From Cladorrhinum sp. PSN259 (Eukaryota; Ascomycota; Sordariomycetes; Sordariales; Podosporaceae): a stretch of DNA of 64,000 nt. The notes beneath the pieces are model-generated. The model ran no database searches. It was not told where the DNA came from and saw only the letters and a program-made list of their open reading frames with translations. Positions 22,614 to 34,729 of this stretch are shown here, piece after piece. The position numbers and the translations under genes were made by a program. The number at the start of each line of letters is the position of its first letter. Positions within the stretch are counted from its first letter, which is position 1. The stretch is taken from contig MU867063.1 in the NCBI GenBank assembly GCA_033725935.1, forward strand, positions 429,694 through 493,693, in the 5' to 3' direction.

Positions 22614-23460
22614 CGGTACTTGCGCATAGTCGAGATGAAATTTCGATCCGCAGTCGTTCGAAGTGAAGGTCGTATGTCCAAGGTAGATGGGAGAAGGTTA
22701 CAGGAAGACAACAAGGTAGGTCAAGTGTATCTCTCTAGGTTCGCGCAATACTATCTGTTGGTACGAGATGAGACGGTCGTGTGATCGAGGTCCGTGTGCT
22801 TTGTTGTTTTGGGGAATTCGTGCAACAAGAGGATGATGGCAGACGGCGGATGGTTGTATGGTGTACAATGCACGCGTGGTTGGAACCTTCTTCCAGAAAT
22901 AGAGCGGTCCAGTGCTAGTGTTGGTGGGAGAAAGGAAGGCTCGGCCGGTCAATCTCAACAGCCCTGGAGCTTCCAACTTCTTTTCCCTTTCCATGAACGG
23001 ATTGGATCGTGGGAGGCGCCGTTCCCCGCCGCTTCCTCGTTCGTCGAGACATCCTTGAAAAGCCAAAAAGGAACCAGCCCGCTGAACAAGCATCTTGCAG
23101 GGCCCGTGCAAGGGTCCGTTTGCGCCGTCGACAGGGAGAAGCAAGGCCCACGTGGAGTGACGTATCAGCCCTAAAATCGTAACGACACAGCTGAAAGGCT
23201 TATCGCTGGAGAGACACTGAGACAAGACAGCGGGGGCGGGGTAATTCCCGTTGTTGAAAAGCTTCCCATTGTGTTAAACACAAGTGAACTTGAGTGCAAG
23301 TTGAATAGCCAGTCACACCAACCTTGTATGACCTAGGTTGTCAACTCTTGGCACTCCTTTGTATCTCAGTCTCTGTGACATCCACATATCGTCCCCAGAT
23401 TTTCCCCATCTGGGTCATTGATCGACCCTTTACCCCTATTTCCGTCTTCTCATTCTTGTG
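22614..23460. other. Divergent intergenic region (promoters)
   Basis: 0.85 kb between the ArAE_2 gene (-) and the HAD gene (+). No gene is supported; open frames on both strands lack protein character. Confidence 0.6.
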
Positions 23461-24329
23461 ATGCGAAGATTCATTTCCATGATGCAATCAGCTTCAGCCT
23501 CTACCCCATGGAAATTTGCGCCGTTGAGCCGGCCGTTTGTGCCGGCGCCGGGCATACGAAAGTTGGAAGGCGTCGTTTTCGATGTTGACGGTACACTATG
23601 GTGAGTTTTAAAACTTGAGCTTAAATACCATTCCTTATGCCTGATAATATATACAGCGAACCACAAACATACATGTTCGCCGAGATGCGCTCAGCCCTCT
23701 CAATCCCCCGCACAACCGACATCCTCGAGCACGTCTACTCCCTCCCCACCCCCGAAGACCAAGAGCACGCCATGTCCCTCATCCGCGCCATAGAATCCCG
23801 CGCCATGCTCTCCCAGGTCGCCCAGCCGGGCCTCACCACCCTCATGTCTTATTTATCTCAAAAAGGCATCCGAAAGGGCATCTGCACCCGCAACTTTGAC
23901 GCACCCGTCCAGAATCTACTCGGTAAATTCCTTACGGGTCATGAGTTCGGCCCCATTGTTACTAGAGAGTTTAGACCCCCCAAGCCTGATCCAGCGGGCA
24001 TTTTGCACATTGCTAAAAGCTGGGGACTGTTTAGGAAGAGCAGTGGAGAGGCTGGTGTGGTGAAGGACGGTGGAGAAGGGAGGGAAGTTGAAGAGACGGA
24101 GGATAGTGACTTGGTCAAAACTCAAAAGGGCGAAGAGGTCGCTGATGCGAGTTCCTTGATCATGGTTGGTGATAGCGTGGATGATATCACGGCTGGGAGA
24201 CGGGCAGGCGCCAAGACGGTATTGTTGGTCAACGACGTAAATAGGCATTTGGCCGACCATGAGCATACGGATCTCGTGATATCGAGATTGGATGAGTTGA
24301 TTGATGTTTTGGAGAATGGGCTGCTTTGA
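23461..24329 (+). CDS. HAD-superfamily hydrolase, phosphatase-like
   Basis: Exons are 23461-23600 and 23657-24329 (donor GTGAGT, acceptor ATACAG), giving 270 residues. The splice falls inside motif I and rebuilds VVFDVDGTLC with catalytic Asp41 and Asp43. Motif II is ICTRN; the motif III lysine is in PPKPDPAG; motif IV is MVGDSVDDITAGRRAGAKT. This is the pattern of phosphoglycolate-phosphatase-like HAD enzymes, which hydrolyse small phosphate esters. A charged insert rich in Glu and Lys separates motifs III and IV. The N-terminus (MRRFISMMQSASAS) is basic and free of acidic residues, so mitochondrial targeting is possible. A start at Met7 or Met8 would shorten it. The substrate is unknown. 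Confidence 0.87.
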
Positions 24330-25080
24330 GAGGACAGTAAACACTCACGCATAACGGAGAAGCCATGGGCTTGAGCAACCAAAAAGGATATGAATAAATG
24401 TATGCCATCCAAAAAGAGAAGCCTTTCCTCACCATCCCACATGAAATTGTAGACAATAACGATCCTCCTACCAATCTACCAACCAACCTCCTGCAAGTCG
24501 AACCAAGCAACTTGAGCGACATGCAATTTCCATTAAATACAGGACATGAGAATTTCCCTCCCCCCAAATGGCATGAGATATAGAGCCACAGAAACCATAC
24601 AGCCTCCGCCCTAGGCTTCTATACCAACACCCCCTCAGTTTCTCGAGAACAGCAACCCGCAGCGACCCACTTTCCTTCGGTACGGTTCGCACACCATTCT
24701 GCACAAAAGATAAATAAAGGTGACATCCCCGTGCCAGCCGAGAACGACACAGCTACAGAGAAGGATCAAAAGAAGTAGAAAAGACCGAATGATGCTTAGA
24801 CGACGCTGATGTGCAGAAAAAATGCTGCAGATGTCCGAACCGTTGTCGAAGTAGGCTTCAATTGTTGAATTGTCATCGAAGAAGAGAGTAAGGAAAATAT
24901 GCGCCATTAAGGCTGCAGAAAGTGAAAGAGAACTGGGGGGAGGGGAGGAATGTAGAAGAGAGTTTTGAGATGTATATGGATTGAGTTTCTGTGTGTATGA
25001 AAAAGGAATAAGGCGTGTGTAGTGGAATTTTGATGCAAGGAAACACCCTTTCCGTACATGCTATAGGCTTTTTTTTCTGT
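24330..25080. other. Convergent intergenic region (3' ends)
   Basis: 0.75 kb shared by the 3' flanks of the HAD gene (+) and the MAPKK gene (-). No gene is supported. Confidence 0.6.
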
Positions 25081-26888
25081 TCAATATTGACCATTTGAGG
25101 ATGGTCCCGGCCCGGCCCGCCGTCGATTTTCCTTCTGGATATCCTCGGCCGTCAATTGTCTTCTATGAGGAGCGGGCGGGAGGGGCCCGCTGGGAGGAGC
25201 TGGACGAAGGGGGAGGGAAAACCCGGCTGGGTTGCCTGCATTGGAGGAGCTTGGGGAGTGAGTGCGCACGGGAACGGGGGCACTGGGGGGAGCGCGGGTG
25301 GACGGAGACGGTCGGGGTGGTAGGCCATAGTGAGAGGTCGGCGCGCCCGTGCTCGGAGAACCTGTGCGCCCCGGCGGCCGCTCTTGAGTGGAATTGACTG
25401 CCGGCCGGGACCTGGGAACAGAAGTGGTCGTCGTGACTACTCGCGATCCCAATCCCGAATGTACATTCTCTCCACTTGAGCGGCCAAGGCTGCTTGATCC
25501 GGTGCGTGATGGCGCGGGTCGTGTTGGTAGGCTATCAAGTTGGTCACGAGGTGACACCACGGTCCCCAAGATAGGAATCTCACCTGAAGTGGGTGTCTCC
25601 TGTTCACGCAGTAGCTCCTGCGTGGCTGGAGACAACTGGGGCGCAAGGTGGGACTTGCGGTTATCCCGATCCATCAAACTACAAGCCCACTCTCTCAAAT
25701 CAACTGGCGTTCTCTTGGCTGCCTGTACGAAAGAATCACGGTCCTAAAAGATACCACAAGTCAGCAGATGGCTTCCAACCAGGTAGGGTTGTCATACGTA
25801 GAGCTCTTGAGGAGTTGGTCTTCGCTCGGGCTCCTTAAACAGACACTTTTGGATCATGTCGTCGAGAATCTGTGGGAAAGCGTCGCTCTTCGGTAGCCTG
25901 GGCGCAGGCTCATGCACGATCTGCTGAAGCAGGTCAAGAATACCAGCTGGTGCGCTCTCGGCGTCTTCCAGCTGATCGGCAGCAGCAAAAGGAAACTTGC
26001 CAATGGCCAATTCCATAATGGTCAGGCCATAACTCCACACATCGGATTTGACTGTATACTTCTCTCCCTGGATTCTTTCAGGGGCCATGTAGGTGGATGT
26101 GCCGACAAAGGTGTCGGCGATCGAGTTCACAAGCTCTCCGGACACACCAAAATCGCAAAGCTTGATCGATCCGCGGGAGTTGACAAGGATGTTGGAGGGC
26201 TTAATGTCACGATGCATGATGTGGTGTTTCGAGTAAAGGTAGGTAAGGCCACCGAGAGTTGCCTCGGCGATCTTGCCCAGTACATCTACCCGAATAGGAC
26301 CAAATACTCGCGACACACGGTCAAGAGAACTGGCAGGCCTCTGTCAGCAAAACCGCCTAAAACACGAATCCTGTGGTGCTGCTTACCCGACATCCATATA
26401 CTCCATGCACATGATAACATCGTTGTTCTCGTTGAGTAAAGCGCCGTAGAAGGTCACGATATGCTCCGAGTGGCAACCATGCATAATTTGCAGTTCGCGA
26501 ACAATGCGCTTGCGCATTTCTCTCTTGGCTTCGACGTGGATGATCTGGGAATTGTTGTCGCAATGTCAGTAAAGATGGTTCTTTCGACAAGTGCCAAATA
26601 TTGCAGACGAACCTTGCGCGCCATGACTGTATTCGTGGGAAGGTGCTTGACTTTGCTGACTGTGCCACCATTGCCAGCACCAAGATCTTTGATGATTTCC
26701 AAGTCTTCGGGTTTCAAGTCGAGGGCGAACTCGATTCCAATCTCCAGTTGCTCGTCGTCCTTTCCTCCGCCGGCATGGCCCGGGCGAGACTCCGCGGTTG
26801 GGGGAGGTTTAGGGGCAGCGGGCGTCAAGGCAAGTCCCTTGACGTTCTTGCGCTTCATAGAGCGCGGGGCGAATCCGCCGTCAGCCAT
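25081..26888 (-). CDS. mek-2: MAP kinase kinase of the Ste7 type (MEK-2/Mst7/Fuz7)
   Basis: Exons in order are 26613-26888, 26387-26544, 25798-26329 and 25081-25743, giving 542 residues. A basic-hydrophobic docking motif (KRKNVKGLALTP, residues 12-23) precedes the kinase. The Gly loop is GAGNGGTVSKV (70-80), with Lys92, HRDIKPSN (184-191), DFG (204-206) and the dual phosphosite S214-I-A-D-T218 ahead of APE. The last 200 residues are Pro/Ser-rich. In Neurospora and Magnaporthe this kinase acts between an Ste11-type MAPKKK and a Fus3/Kss1-type MAPK that control hyphal fusion, mating and infection structures. Assignment to the Ste7 rather than the Pbs2 or Mkk1 class rests on my recognition of the N-terminal sequence. 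Intron 1 has the uncommon donor GTTCGT. Confidence 0.92.
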
Positions 26889-29225
26889 GGTGGGCGAGCA
26901 GCGCTGGGTTCAACAAGAAGGAGGGTTTGAGGCTTTCCGGGCCAGAGTGTATAGCAACACTGTTTGGAGAAGAGAAGGTATGCCGTTGTCTTGAAGACTC
27001 TTGAGTCTCAGAGTTTCGGTCGGGCTCGAACTGGTACAAAGCCGTCGTGTGCCAAGTGTTGGACCTATCGCACCTTTTTGACGCGCCGAGGGTAGCTAAA
27101 TCCGTGTATTTAGTCGAGCGGGATTCGACCTAATCCAACCAGACTGGCGACTTTGGGAAAAGGAGATAGGGACAGCGGTGTCGAGTGCTATCCGGGTGAT
27201 GAGCGGTGGACCAGTGGACCGTGGAGGTTCAGGTACCAGAACTGGGAAGAGGGGGGGTGTGCCTGGTTCGGTGTATGGGACCTTTGAAGGTTGATGGATG
27301 TCGAGGGCGCCACACAAGAAGCTGCGGCACGGTTCTTGACAGGACAAAAACAGACGTCGGCGACGCTGGATGGGCAAAAGAGAAGTCGAAAAATTTGAGG
27401 AGGTGCAACCCGCGACACGAGGACTCTAAGAAAGGTAGCGGGTGGTCAGTCAATGTGGGGTTAAGGTGTTTAAGGTAGGTCTGTACTGTGTGGCCTGGGC
27501 TGCAAGAGATGGAAACGAGGCACAAAGGAGGGGTGCCCGTGATCCCCTGTCCATCTGCCCGCCCAGGGCCCCTGTCTTTTCCCCCGTCTCCACACAACCG
27601 CCACTACACACCACACAGCAGCCAAGCCCAAAGGGGCCGCACGCACGTCCCAATTTCCATCGACAAGCAAGATCTAGACGAGGACGGCCTGGGGATGGAC
27701 ACGGCCTCTCTCGATACAGCTTTTGCTGCTACTCCGTACCTAAATCTTATTCCCAGAAATTCAGTTGAGGAACTTACAGCTGTGCCTGACGAAAACAGAG
27801 ATCAAGCCAATGCTCCCCTTGTTTCTGTGTGTCCCCTACCAAGGGAGCAGAAGGAGCTAGCACAGTGCCGTGTTACTGTGATACCTTGAAATGGATGGTT
27901 GGAGACATGCAGCTGACGGGAACCAAAACACCACCAAGTCAACCATTCGACCAATGGCTTGATGAGGGGACGGGAGTTGTAGATCCGGCATATCTGACCA
28001 TCCATACCAGTGGTAGGCTGTTTTCAAAGCTGCATCCGCACATTGGCTGCTTTATTATTATTGTCCAGGACTCGGTCATACTACCTTCACAAGGATGGAA
28101 GAAGGGGCAAAGGGGCATCGTGGGGTGTCTCAGAATACCCAAACCGGGTGGAAACCTCCTCTATATGTAAGCTGGGCACCAGCCAGCACGTACATTGGAC
28201 CTGTTCGTGCCTGACTGTGGTTGCACGCAAATGGGTCAGTGCAAAATCCTGCCTCACCTAGATGTCATTATAAATCGAACCCGTGATTTTATAGACGCTG
28301 AGCGCTTGCGGGACTATGCGCAGGGGACAAGACCCGGATGATTGATGGGATAGCCGCCGCCGGGCAATGCCACATTCATCCTGGCGCTGAACTCAATTTG
28401 CTAATATTAAGCCTCCGTAGTCCATGCTGTGGAGGAACAAAAGGAAGCCATCATCTGGTTCCAGAAGCGAACCCGCTCTTGGAAACTCTGACCTACAGCT
28501 CCACCGGCTGATTTGTGTGGAAGGGTGTTCCTGGATTCAGACCGCCCCTGGCCTGTTGCCATCATGAAGCCTATACTGGTAGTAGGTAGCCGGCCTGCAA
28601 GGTGAGGATAGTCCTGAAACGAAGCAGTGAGAAGGATTAGAAGATACATATGAAGGAGGTTGTCAGTTGATTTCGATATAGTATGAGATGGCCTAGGTAT
28701 GCATTTGCTAATAATGTACAGAACGTGATGTGAACGTTGATCTTTGAAAATGTCACGACACCTTGGCTTTTATTCAGTTGGCAGAATTCTGGGTTGGAAA
28801 AGGTTGGCGATTCATGGGTGTGAGTTCTGTTAAGGATGCGCTCGTAACTTCCACTAAACACTAACAGCTTCAGTGCAAGCCACTGTTCTTCGAAACCCAA
28901 GAAGATTTGGCAGGCGAGGCTGAACGCGTTTTGGGTGTACATGGTGCCACATTGAGGCGCGTGCTATCCGCGGTCCCAAAATTTCCAATCACTGACCTCA
29001 GCCTTCCCGTTCAGCGTGTGTTGCCTGCAACTTTTGGCAGCGACAGTCCTTTGAAGAACCCACCCCTCACCACAACTTGCGGCTGCCGCCATTCTTTTTC
29101 TTTTTCCCTCCTACAACAACTTTAATATAGAGCGGTTTTATCCATCTCGCAGGGCGATCGCTCTTTTCAATAGCTTCGGACCCTTGTGATTCCAACCCCC
29201 AAAGATTGCGCGACACACCGCGAAA
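26889..29225. other. Long divergent intergenic region
   Basis: 2.3 kb between the MAPKK gene (-) and SPT6 (+). I found no gene with recognisable features and no RNA gene. Pyrimidine-rich sequence just before 29226 fits the SPT6 promoter and leader. Confidence 0.55.
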
Positions 29226-32200
29226 ATGAGCAATGACTTGCGCAACTTGATTGATGGCGAGGCCGAGCTCGACGACGAGGAGGGCGATGAGTCATTTGAT
29301 GAGGAGACTGGAGAGGGCGGCCGTCCGCGCCAGAGAGATGGAAATCGCATGATGGACGATTCTAGCGAGGAAGAAGACGATGACGATGATGAGGAGGAAG
29401 CCCGACGTGTATGCATTGACCACTCCCTAGACCTGCGCGCTATCTGACCATTGCCTTGTGAGACACTAATGACTTTCTCAATCTACAGATCCGCGAAGGA
29501 TTCATCGTCGACGAAGATGAGGACGAAGACGAAGAAGACGATGACGTCGAGAGTCGCGAGCGGCGCAAAAAGAAGAAGCGCAGGAGAGAGGAACTGCTCG
29601 ACGAGGAAGATCTCGACCTTATCGGTGAAGCGAATCCGGAGTGGGAGCGGAAAACGCAGCCCCAGGTACGTTTCATCTCGTGATCGAGACCAATAATCCG
29701 ACGCTCACCGTCAAGCAGCAAACCAAATTCAAGCGTTTGAAGCGCGGCCACCGCGAAGACGAACGCGTATCTGATCGTCGTGATCTCAATGAAATATTTT
29801 CCGATGACGATGAGGAGATGGCCGATGACCGCCATTATGGCCGAAGCCATCGCACCCAAGCCGACGAGTTTGATGATTTCATCGAGGACGATTATCCGGA
29901 AGACGATGAGGAACGGATCCAGCGACAGGAGGATATGGAAGTAGCGCGGCCCAAAGATAAGGGTTTGACGGTTGATGCCACAGGGCTGGACAAGGACGCC
30001 CTTGATGACATGGAGGCCATCTTCGGCAATGGCGAAGACTACGACTGGGCTCTGCAGATGGAGGAAGAGGAAGAGGAGCGCGCGCGCGAATCGGCGGTCA
30101 TCGAGTTGAAGGACGTTTTCGAGCCCTCCCAGCTGAAGGAGCGTCTTCTTACCGACGAGGATAACGAGATTCGCATCAATGACGACCCCGAGCGTTTCCA
30201 GATCGACCGCAAACCTTTCCAGCACCAGCAAACATCGTCCGAGGGATTCAAGGAGGAAGCACGGTGGATTACCAACCTGATGCTTCCCAAGAAGAACTTG
30301 CCATCGGATATGCATGGACCTTTCAACAAGGCTATCGGCCAGGTTATCGAGTTCTTTGTCATTGATGGCCTCGAGGTTCCATTTGTCTTCCAGCAGCGCA
30401 GAGACTATCTCATTCACGCCAAGAAGATAAGAAACCCTGATCTTCGTGATGACCCTGATGCTCCAGAGTTCACCGTTGAAGCCCAGAAGCTTCTTACGCA
30501 GGATGACCTCTGGCGGATTCTCGAACTCGATATCAAGTTCCGTTCCCTGGTCGAGAAGCGGAATGTGCTCGAGAAGTCGTACAACAATCTAACCCAGCTT
30601 GTTGACGTCGACGACGAAATACTCAACGACATGATCCGGCAGGCTGTTACGCAAGAAGAGTTGCAAGATCTCCAAGATTATCTCAACTTTCAATATTCGG
30701 CCCAACTCAAGGACATTGCTGCTACGGGCAACGGTGTGTCCAAGGAGATGAAGCGGCCAGGCGCCAAGACGGCGCTCTTTGAACGAATTCGAAAGTCGAG
30801 AGCCTACGAGTTCGTTCGGGCTTTGGGCATCTCCCCCGATAGCCTGGCCAAGAACGTGTTGCGGGAAGGCAAGAAGTCGACTTCTGACGATGCCCGATTA
30901 TCGCCTGTTGAGCTCGCCGATGACCTGGCTGACTCAGACTTCCCTTCCGGCGACCAAGTAAGAAATTGTGCTCGGCAAATGTATGCTGAGGAGCTCTTCC
31001 TTAGCCCTCGCATGCGCAAGGTCTTCCGGATGCAATATTACATGGCTGGTGTGGTAAGCTGTCGCCGGACGGAGAAGGGTTTACGGAAAATCGACGAAGC
31101 ACATCCCTACTATGAGATCAAGTATCTCACCAATCACACCATCCCTGATTTGGCGCAGCGACCCGAGATATTTCTCAAGATGATGAAGGCCGAGGAAGAA
31201 GGCCTGGTCGAGGTTCGGCTGGAGCACAGCGAAGAGAAAGACTTCCGTCGCAAGCTGTACAAGGAGTTTGCCTCGGACAACTTCAGCGAACTTGCGGACG
31301 CCTGGAATGAGGAGCGTCGGAAGGTTCTTGACATCGCCTTTACAAGACTTGACAAGGTCATTTCCAAGGGCGTCAAGGACTCTCTCCGGACAGCATGCCA
31401 GGAGGAGCTCTTAGGGATCTGCCGCGAGGAGTTCTCGAAGCGCCTGGACCAGGCCCCGCTCAAGCCAAAGGGCATGGTTCTTGGCACTACCCCCCGTGTT
31501 CTTACTCTGTCCAACGGAATGGGGGATCCCAATCGTGAACCAGTCTGCTGGGCGTACGTGGATGAAGATGGCAGAGTCCTTGAGCACGGCAAGTTCACAA
31601 ACCTGGCTCGCGACGAGAACCAGCGCGAAGACTTTGTTGAGCTCATTGAGCGAAGACATCCGGATATGGTGGGCGTCAGCGGTTTCTCGGCCGATACGCA
31701 GCGGCTTATCAAAGATCTTCAAGACCTCATCAAAGAGAAGGACTTGAGAGGACCGGCATACGAAGACAGTGACACGGATGAAGAGCGTTGTGACTTGATG
31801 GAAGTCATCACCATTAATGATGAGGTTGCTCGGCTGTACAAGGATAGCCCTCGCGCTGTTGCGGATCATCCGACTCTCAATCCCCTGACCCGGTACTGCA
31901 TCGGTCTAGCTAGGTACATGCAGAACCCCTTGAAGGAGTATGCTGCTCTCGGCAAGGACATCATTTCGTTGTCAATCCACCAGTATCAGCAGTATCTTCC
32001 ACAGGACAAGCTCTACAAGCAGCTCGAGACGGCCATGGTTGATATGGTCAACCTTGTCGGCGTCGAGATCAACGAGGCGATGAAGGACGCTTACACTGCC
32101 AATCTCCTTCCATACATCGCTGGTCTGGGTCCCAGAAAAGCTCAGCTGCTGATCAAGGGTATCAACGCGAACGGCGGCGTTATCAACGCCCGCGACGAGC

Positions 32201-33701
32201 TCGTTGGTGACCTTTCCCGCCACAAGATTCCCGTGCTTGGACCTCGGGTCTGGAACAACGTTGCTAGCTTCTTGTACATTGAGTACGACCCAACGCATCC
32301 CGATTCAGACCCTCTGGACAACACCCGTATCCATCCCGAGGACTACGACTTGGCTCGGAAGGTGGCAGCTGATGCGCTGGGCCTGGATGAAGAGGATGTC
32401 AAGGCAGAGACGGATCAAAACGGCCCCGGTGCTGTGGTCCGCAAACTTTTCAAGGAGGAGCAGCAGGAGAAGGTCAACGAGCTCATTCTTGAAGAATATG
32501 CTGAACAGCTGGAGCGTGAGTACTCGCAGCGGAAGCGTGCTACGCTCGAGGCGATTCGTGCCGAGCTTATGGTTCCTTTCGAGGAACTTCGTAAGGCGTT
32601 CATGCCACTTTCGACGGATCAGATTTTCACCATGTTCACTGGTGAGACCAGAGATTCGTTATGTGAGGGTATGATTGTTCCTGTCAACGTTCGCGTTGTC
32701 AAGGACGACTTTGCCATCGTGAAGCTGGACTGCGGCATCGAGGGCAGAATCGAGGCACACGAGATTTCTCATCGTCACTCGGTCAAGGATGTACTTCAAG
32801 TTGGACAAACCATCCAGGCTAAGTTGATTGATGTAAATCGGCAAGACTTCATGTGCAAACTTTCCATCAGAGAAGAGCTGCTGCGGCGGCCTTACAGACG
32901 TCACTACGACCACGGGCGTGATCAGTGGGACTACAAGCAGGAGGATGAAGATCGTGAGGAGCTGCGCGAAAAGGACAGGACCACTGGTCGCACGCAGAGA
33001 GTCATCAAACATCCGCTGTTCAAGCCGTTCAACAGCACGCAAGCTGAGGAGTTCCTAGGTGGACAACCTCCCGGAGAGGTGGTCATTAGGCCATCATCCA
33101 AAGGTAACGACCATCTCACAATCACATGGAAGGTTGCAAATGGCGTGTACCAGCACATTGATGTGTTGGAACTTCAAAAGGAGACGGAGTTTTCTGTGGG
33201 CAAGATTCTACGTGTGGGAATCAAGCACACATACACGGATCTGGACGAGTTGATAGCGGAGCACGTCAAGGCAATGGCCAGGAAGGTGGACGAACTCATG
33301 CAGCACGAGAAGTTCCAAAAGGGATCTCGCGCGGATCTTGGTGAGTATTTTCATGTGAATTTAGGATGTATATGCGCATACTGACAGTGTTCCTCCCCAC
33401 AGAGAAATGGTTAACGACCTATATCGATGCCAACCCCAGTCGGTCTGCATATGCTTTCTGCATTGACACTAAGCATCCTGGCTATTTCCACCTTTGCTTC
33501 AAGGCCACCAGATCTTCCAAAGTCGTAGGGTGGGTGGTGCGTGTGGTGCCGAATGGCTATGAGCTTCTCAAACAACAATATCCCGACATGAGAGCTCTCT
33601 GCAACGGGTTCAAGCTCCGCTACCAAAGTGAGATGCAGAAGATGAACCAGCCAGGTCACAGCCACGGCCACGGCGGTCATAGCGGCGGGTACAGGGGTTA
33701 G
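29226..33701 (+). CDS. SPT6: Transcription elongation factor and histone chaperone Spt6
   Basis: Exons are 29226-29408, 29489-29665, 29719-33340 and 33403-33701, giving 1426 residues. The N-terminal 200 residues are extremely acidic with a basic KKKKRRR patch, as in Spt6 generally. The core follows in family order: a YqgF-like domain near 706-800 (VLTLSNGMG, WAYVDEDGRVLEHGKF), a helix-hairpin-helix near 900 (LLPYIAGLGPRKAQLLIKGI), and an S1 domain near 1103-1175 (EGMIVPVNVRVVKDD). The tandem SH2 at about 1232-1410 is split by the last intron (RADLEKWLTTYIDANPSRS). Spt6 travels with RNA polymerase II, binds the phosphorylated linker of Rpb1 through the SH2 pair and reassembles nucleosomes. The C-terminus ends in a His/Gly-rich tail. 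Confidence 0.95.
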
Positions 33702-34729
33702 TAACAACTGTACAAAAAAACGACATCTAGCATATGCATCTTTTTCTTTTCACTCTTGTTGTTTCCACTTATGGGAGGGGTTTAAAAGGGGCCATTGATC
33801 TTAGCTACGCGCAGTCAGGGCGGATGGACAGCGACAACACAACAAAAATTTGGTATTTTGCAATGCGAGGACAGAGAGAGAAAGTGGTACTTTAGAGAGA
33901 TATTTCAAAACGATAACAGAATATAATTTGTATGGTTGTCTTTGTTTGGTCGAGAAGGATCCTTTCCGATTTTCTGTCGTCATTGGTCATCTCATGTTGG
34001 TTGCTCGGTGATAAGAGGACATTCCCTGTTTGAGATGCCGCAACGCCCGCAACGGAATCCCCGGCTGCCTCCGTGTTGCTGCCTGCAATAGGCACATCTA
34101 AGATAGACAGAATCCATGGTCAGGCAGTTTGATGGGCGAATTGGGTTACTGATCACTCGTACCCCCGAAGAAGCCGGTTTTCTTCCATTCGCGGGGTTGA
34201 GGGATTCGCGTGTAGGGCTGACGGGAGGGAGGCACGGAGGACAGGGGAGGACAGGGGTGTAATTGTTGGGATGATGAAATATTGTAAGGAAAAGTGGTAA
34301 TTAATGGTAAAAATACACCAATGGCCCGCAACCCCACCACTCAAGCCAGAGCGATCGGGTTGGTTCGTCGCATCATTACCGTGGACCGTCATACAGTTGG
34401 CGACCCAGCATTCTTTATTATTACCTTTATTATTCATTAGACTACCTGCTGCTGCTGTACCTACCCGCGTTGCTCCGTACCACTCCATACCTACACCCAA
34501 CGACCTTCGTGCTTACTATTTCATATTAAAAGCCTCTTTGAGACCCGGACGGACAGATCATCCAGTATCAGCGAGAGCGGGGGCAACATTCAAGGGGAAC
34601 GTGCCATCATTCCCGTCCGTCGTCCCATGAAAAGGGATCAACTGGTGACGTCGCGACTCTCTCAATTAGCAGCTTTAACAGCTCTCTAGGCTCATTAGCA
34701 CCGCACCTTGTTGATTCACAGTAATAGCC
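33702..34729. other. Intergenic between SPT6 and the Osh3-like gene
   Basis: 1 kb with the 3' flank of SPT6 and the promoter of the next gene on the same strand. No gene is supported. Confidence 0.6.

Noticed and set aside
29440..30417. 325-codon minus-strand frame over SPT6
   Set aside because: It is antisense to the acidic SPT6 exon, and its hydrophobic/Ser-rich composition is the mirror of Glu/Asp codons.
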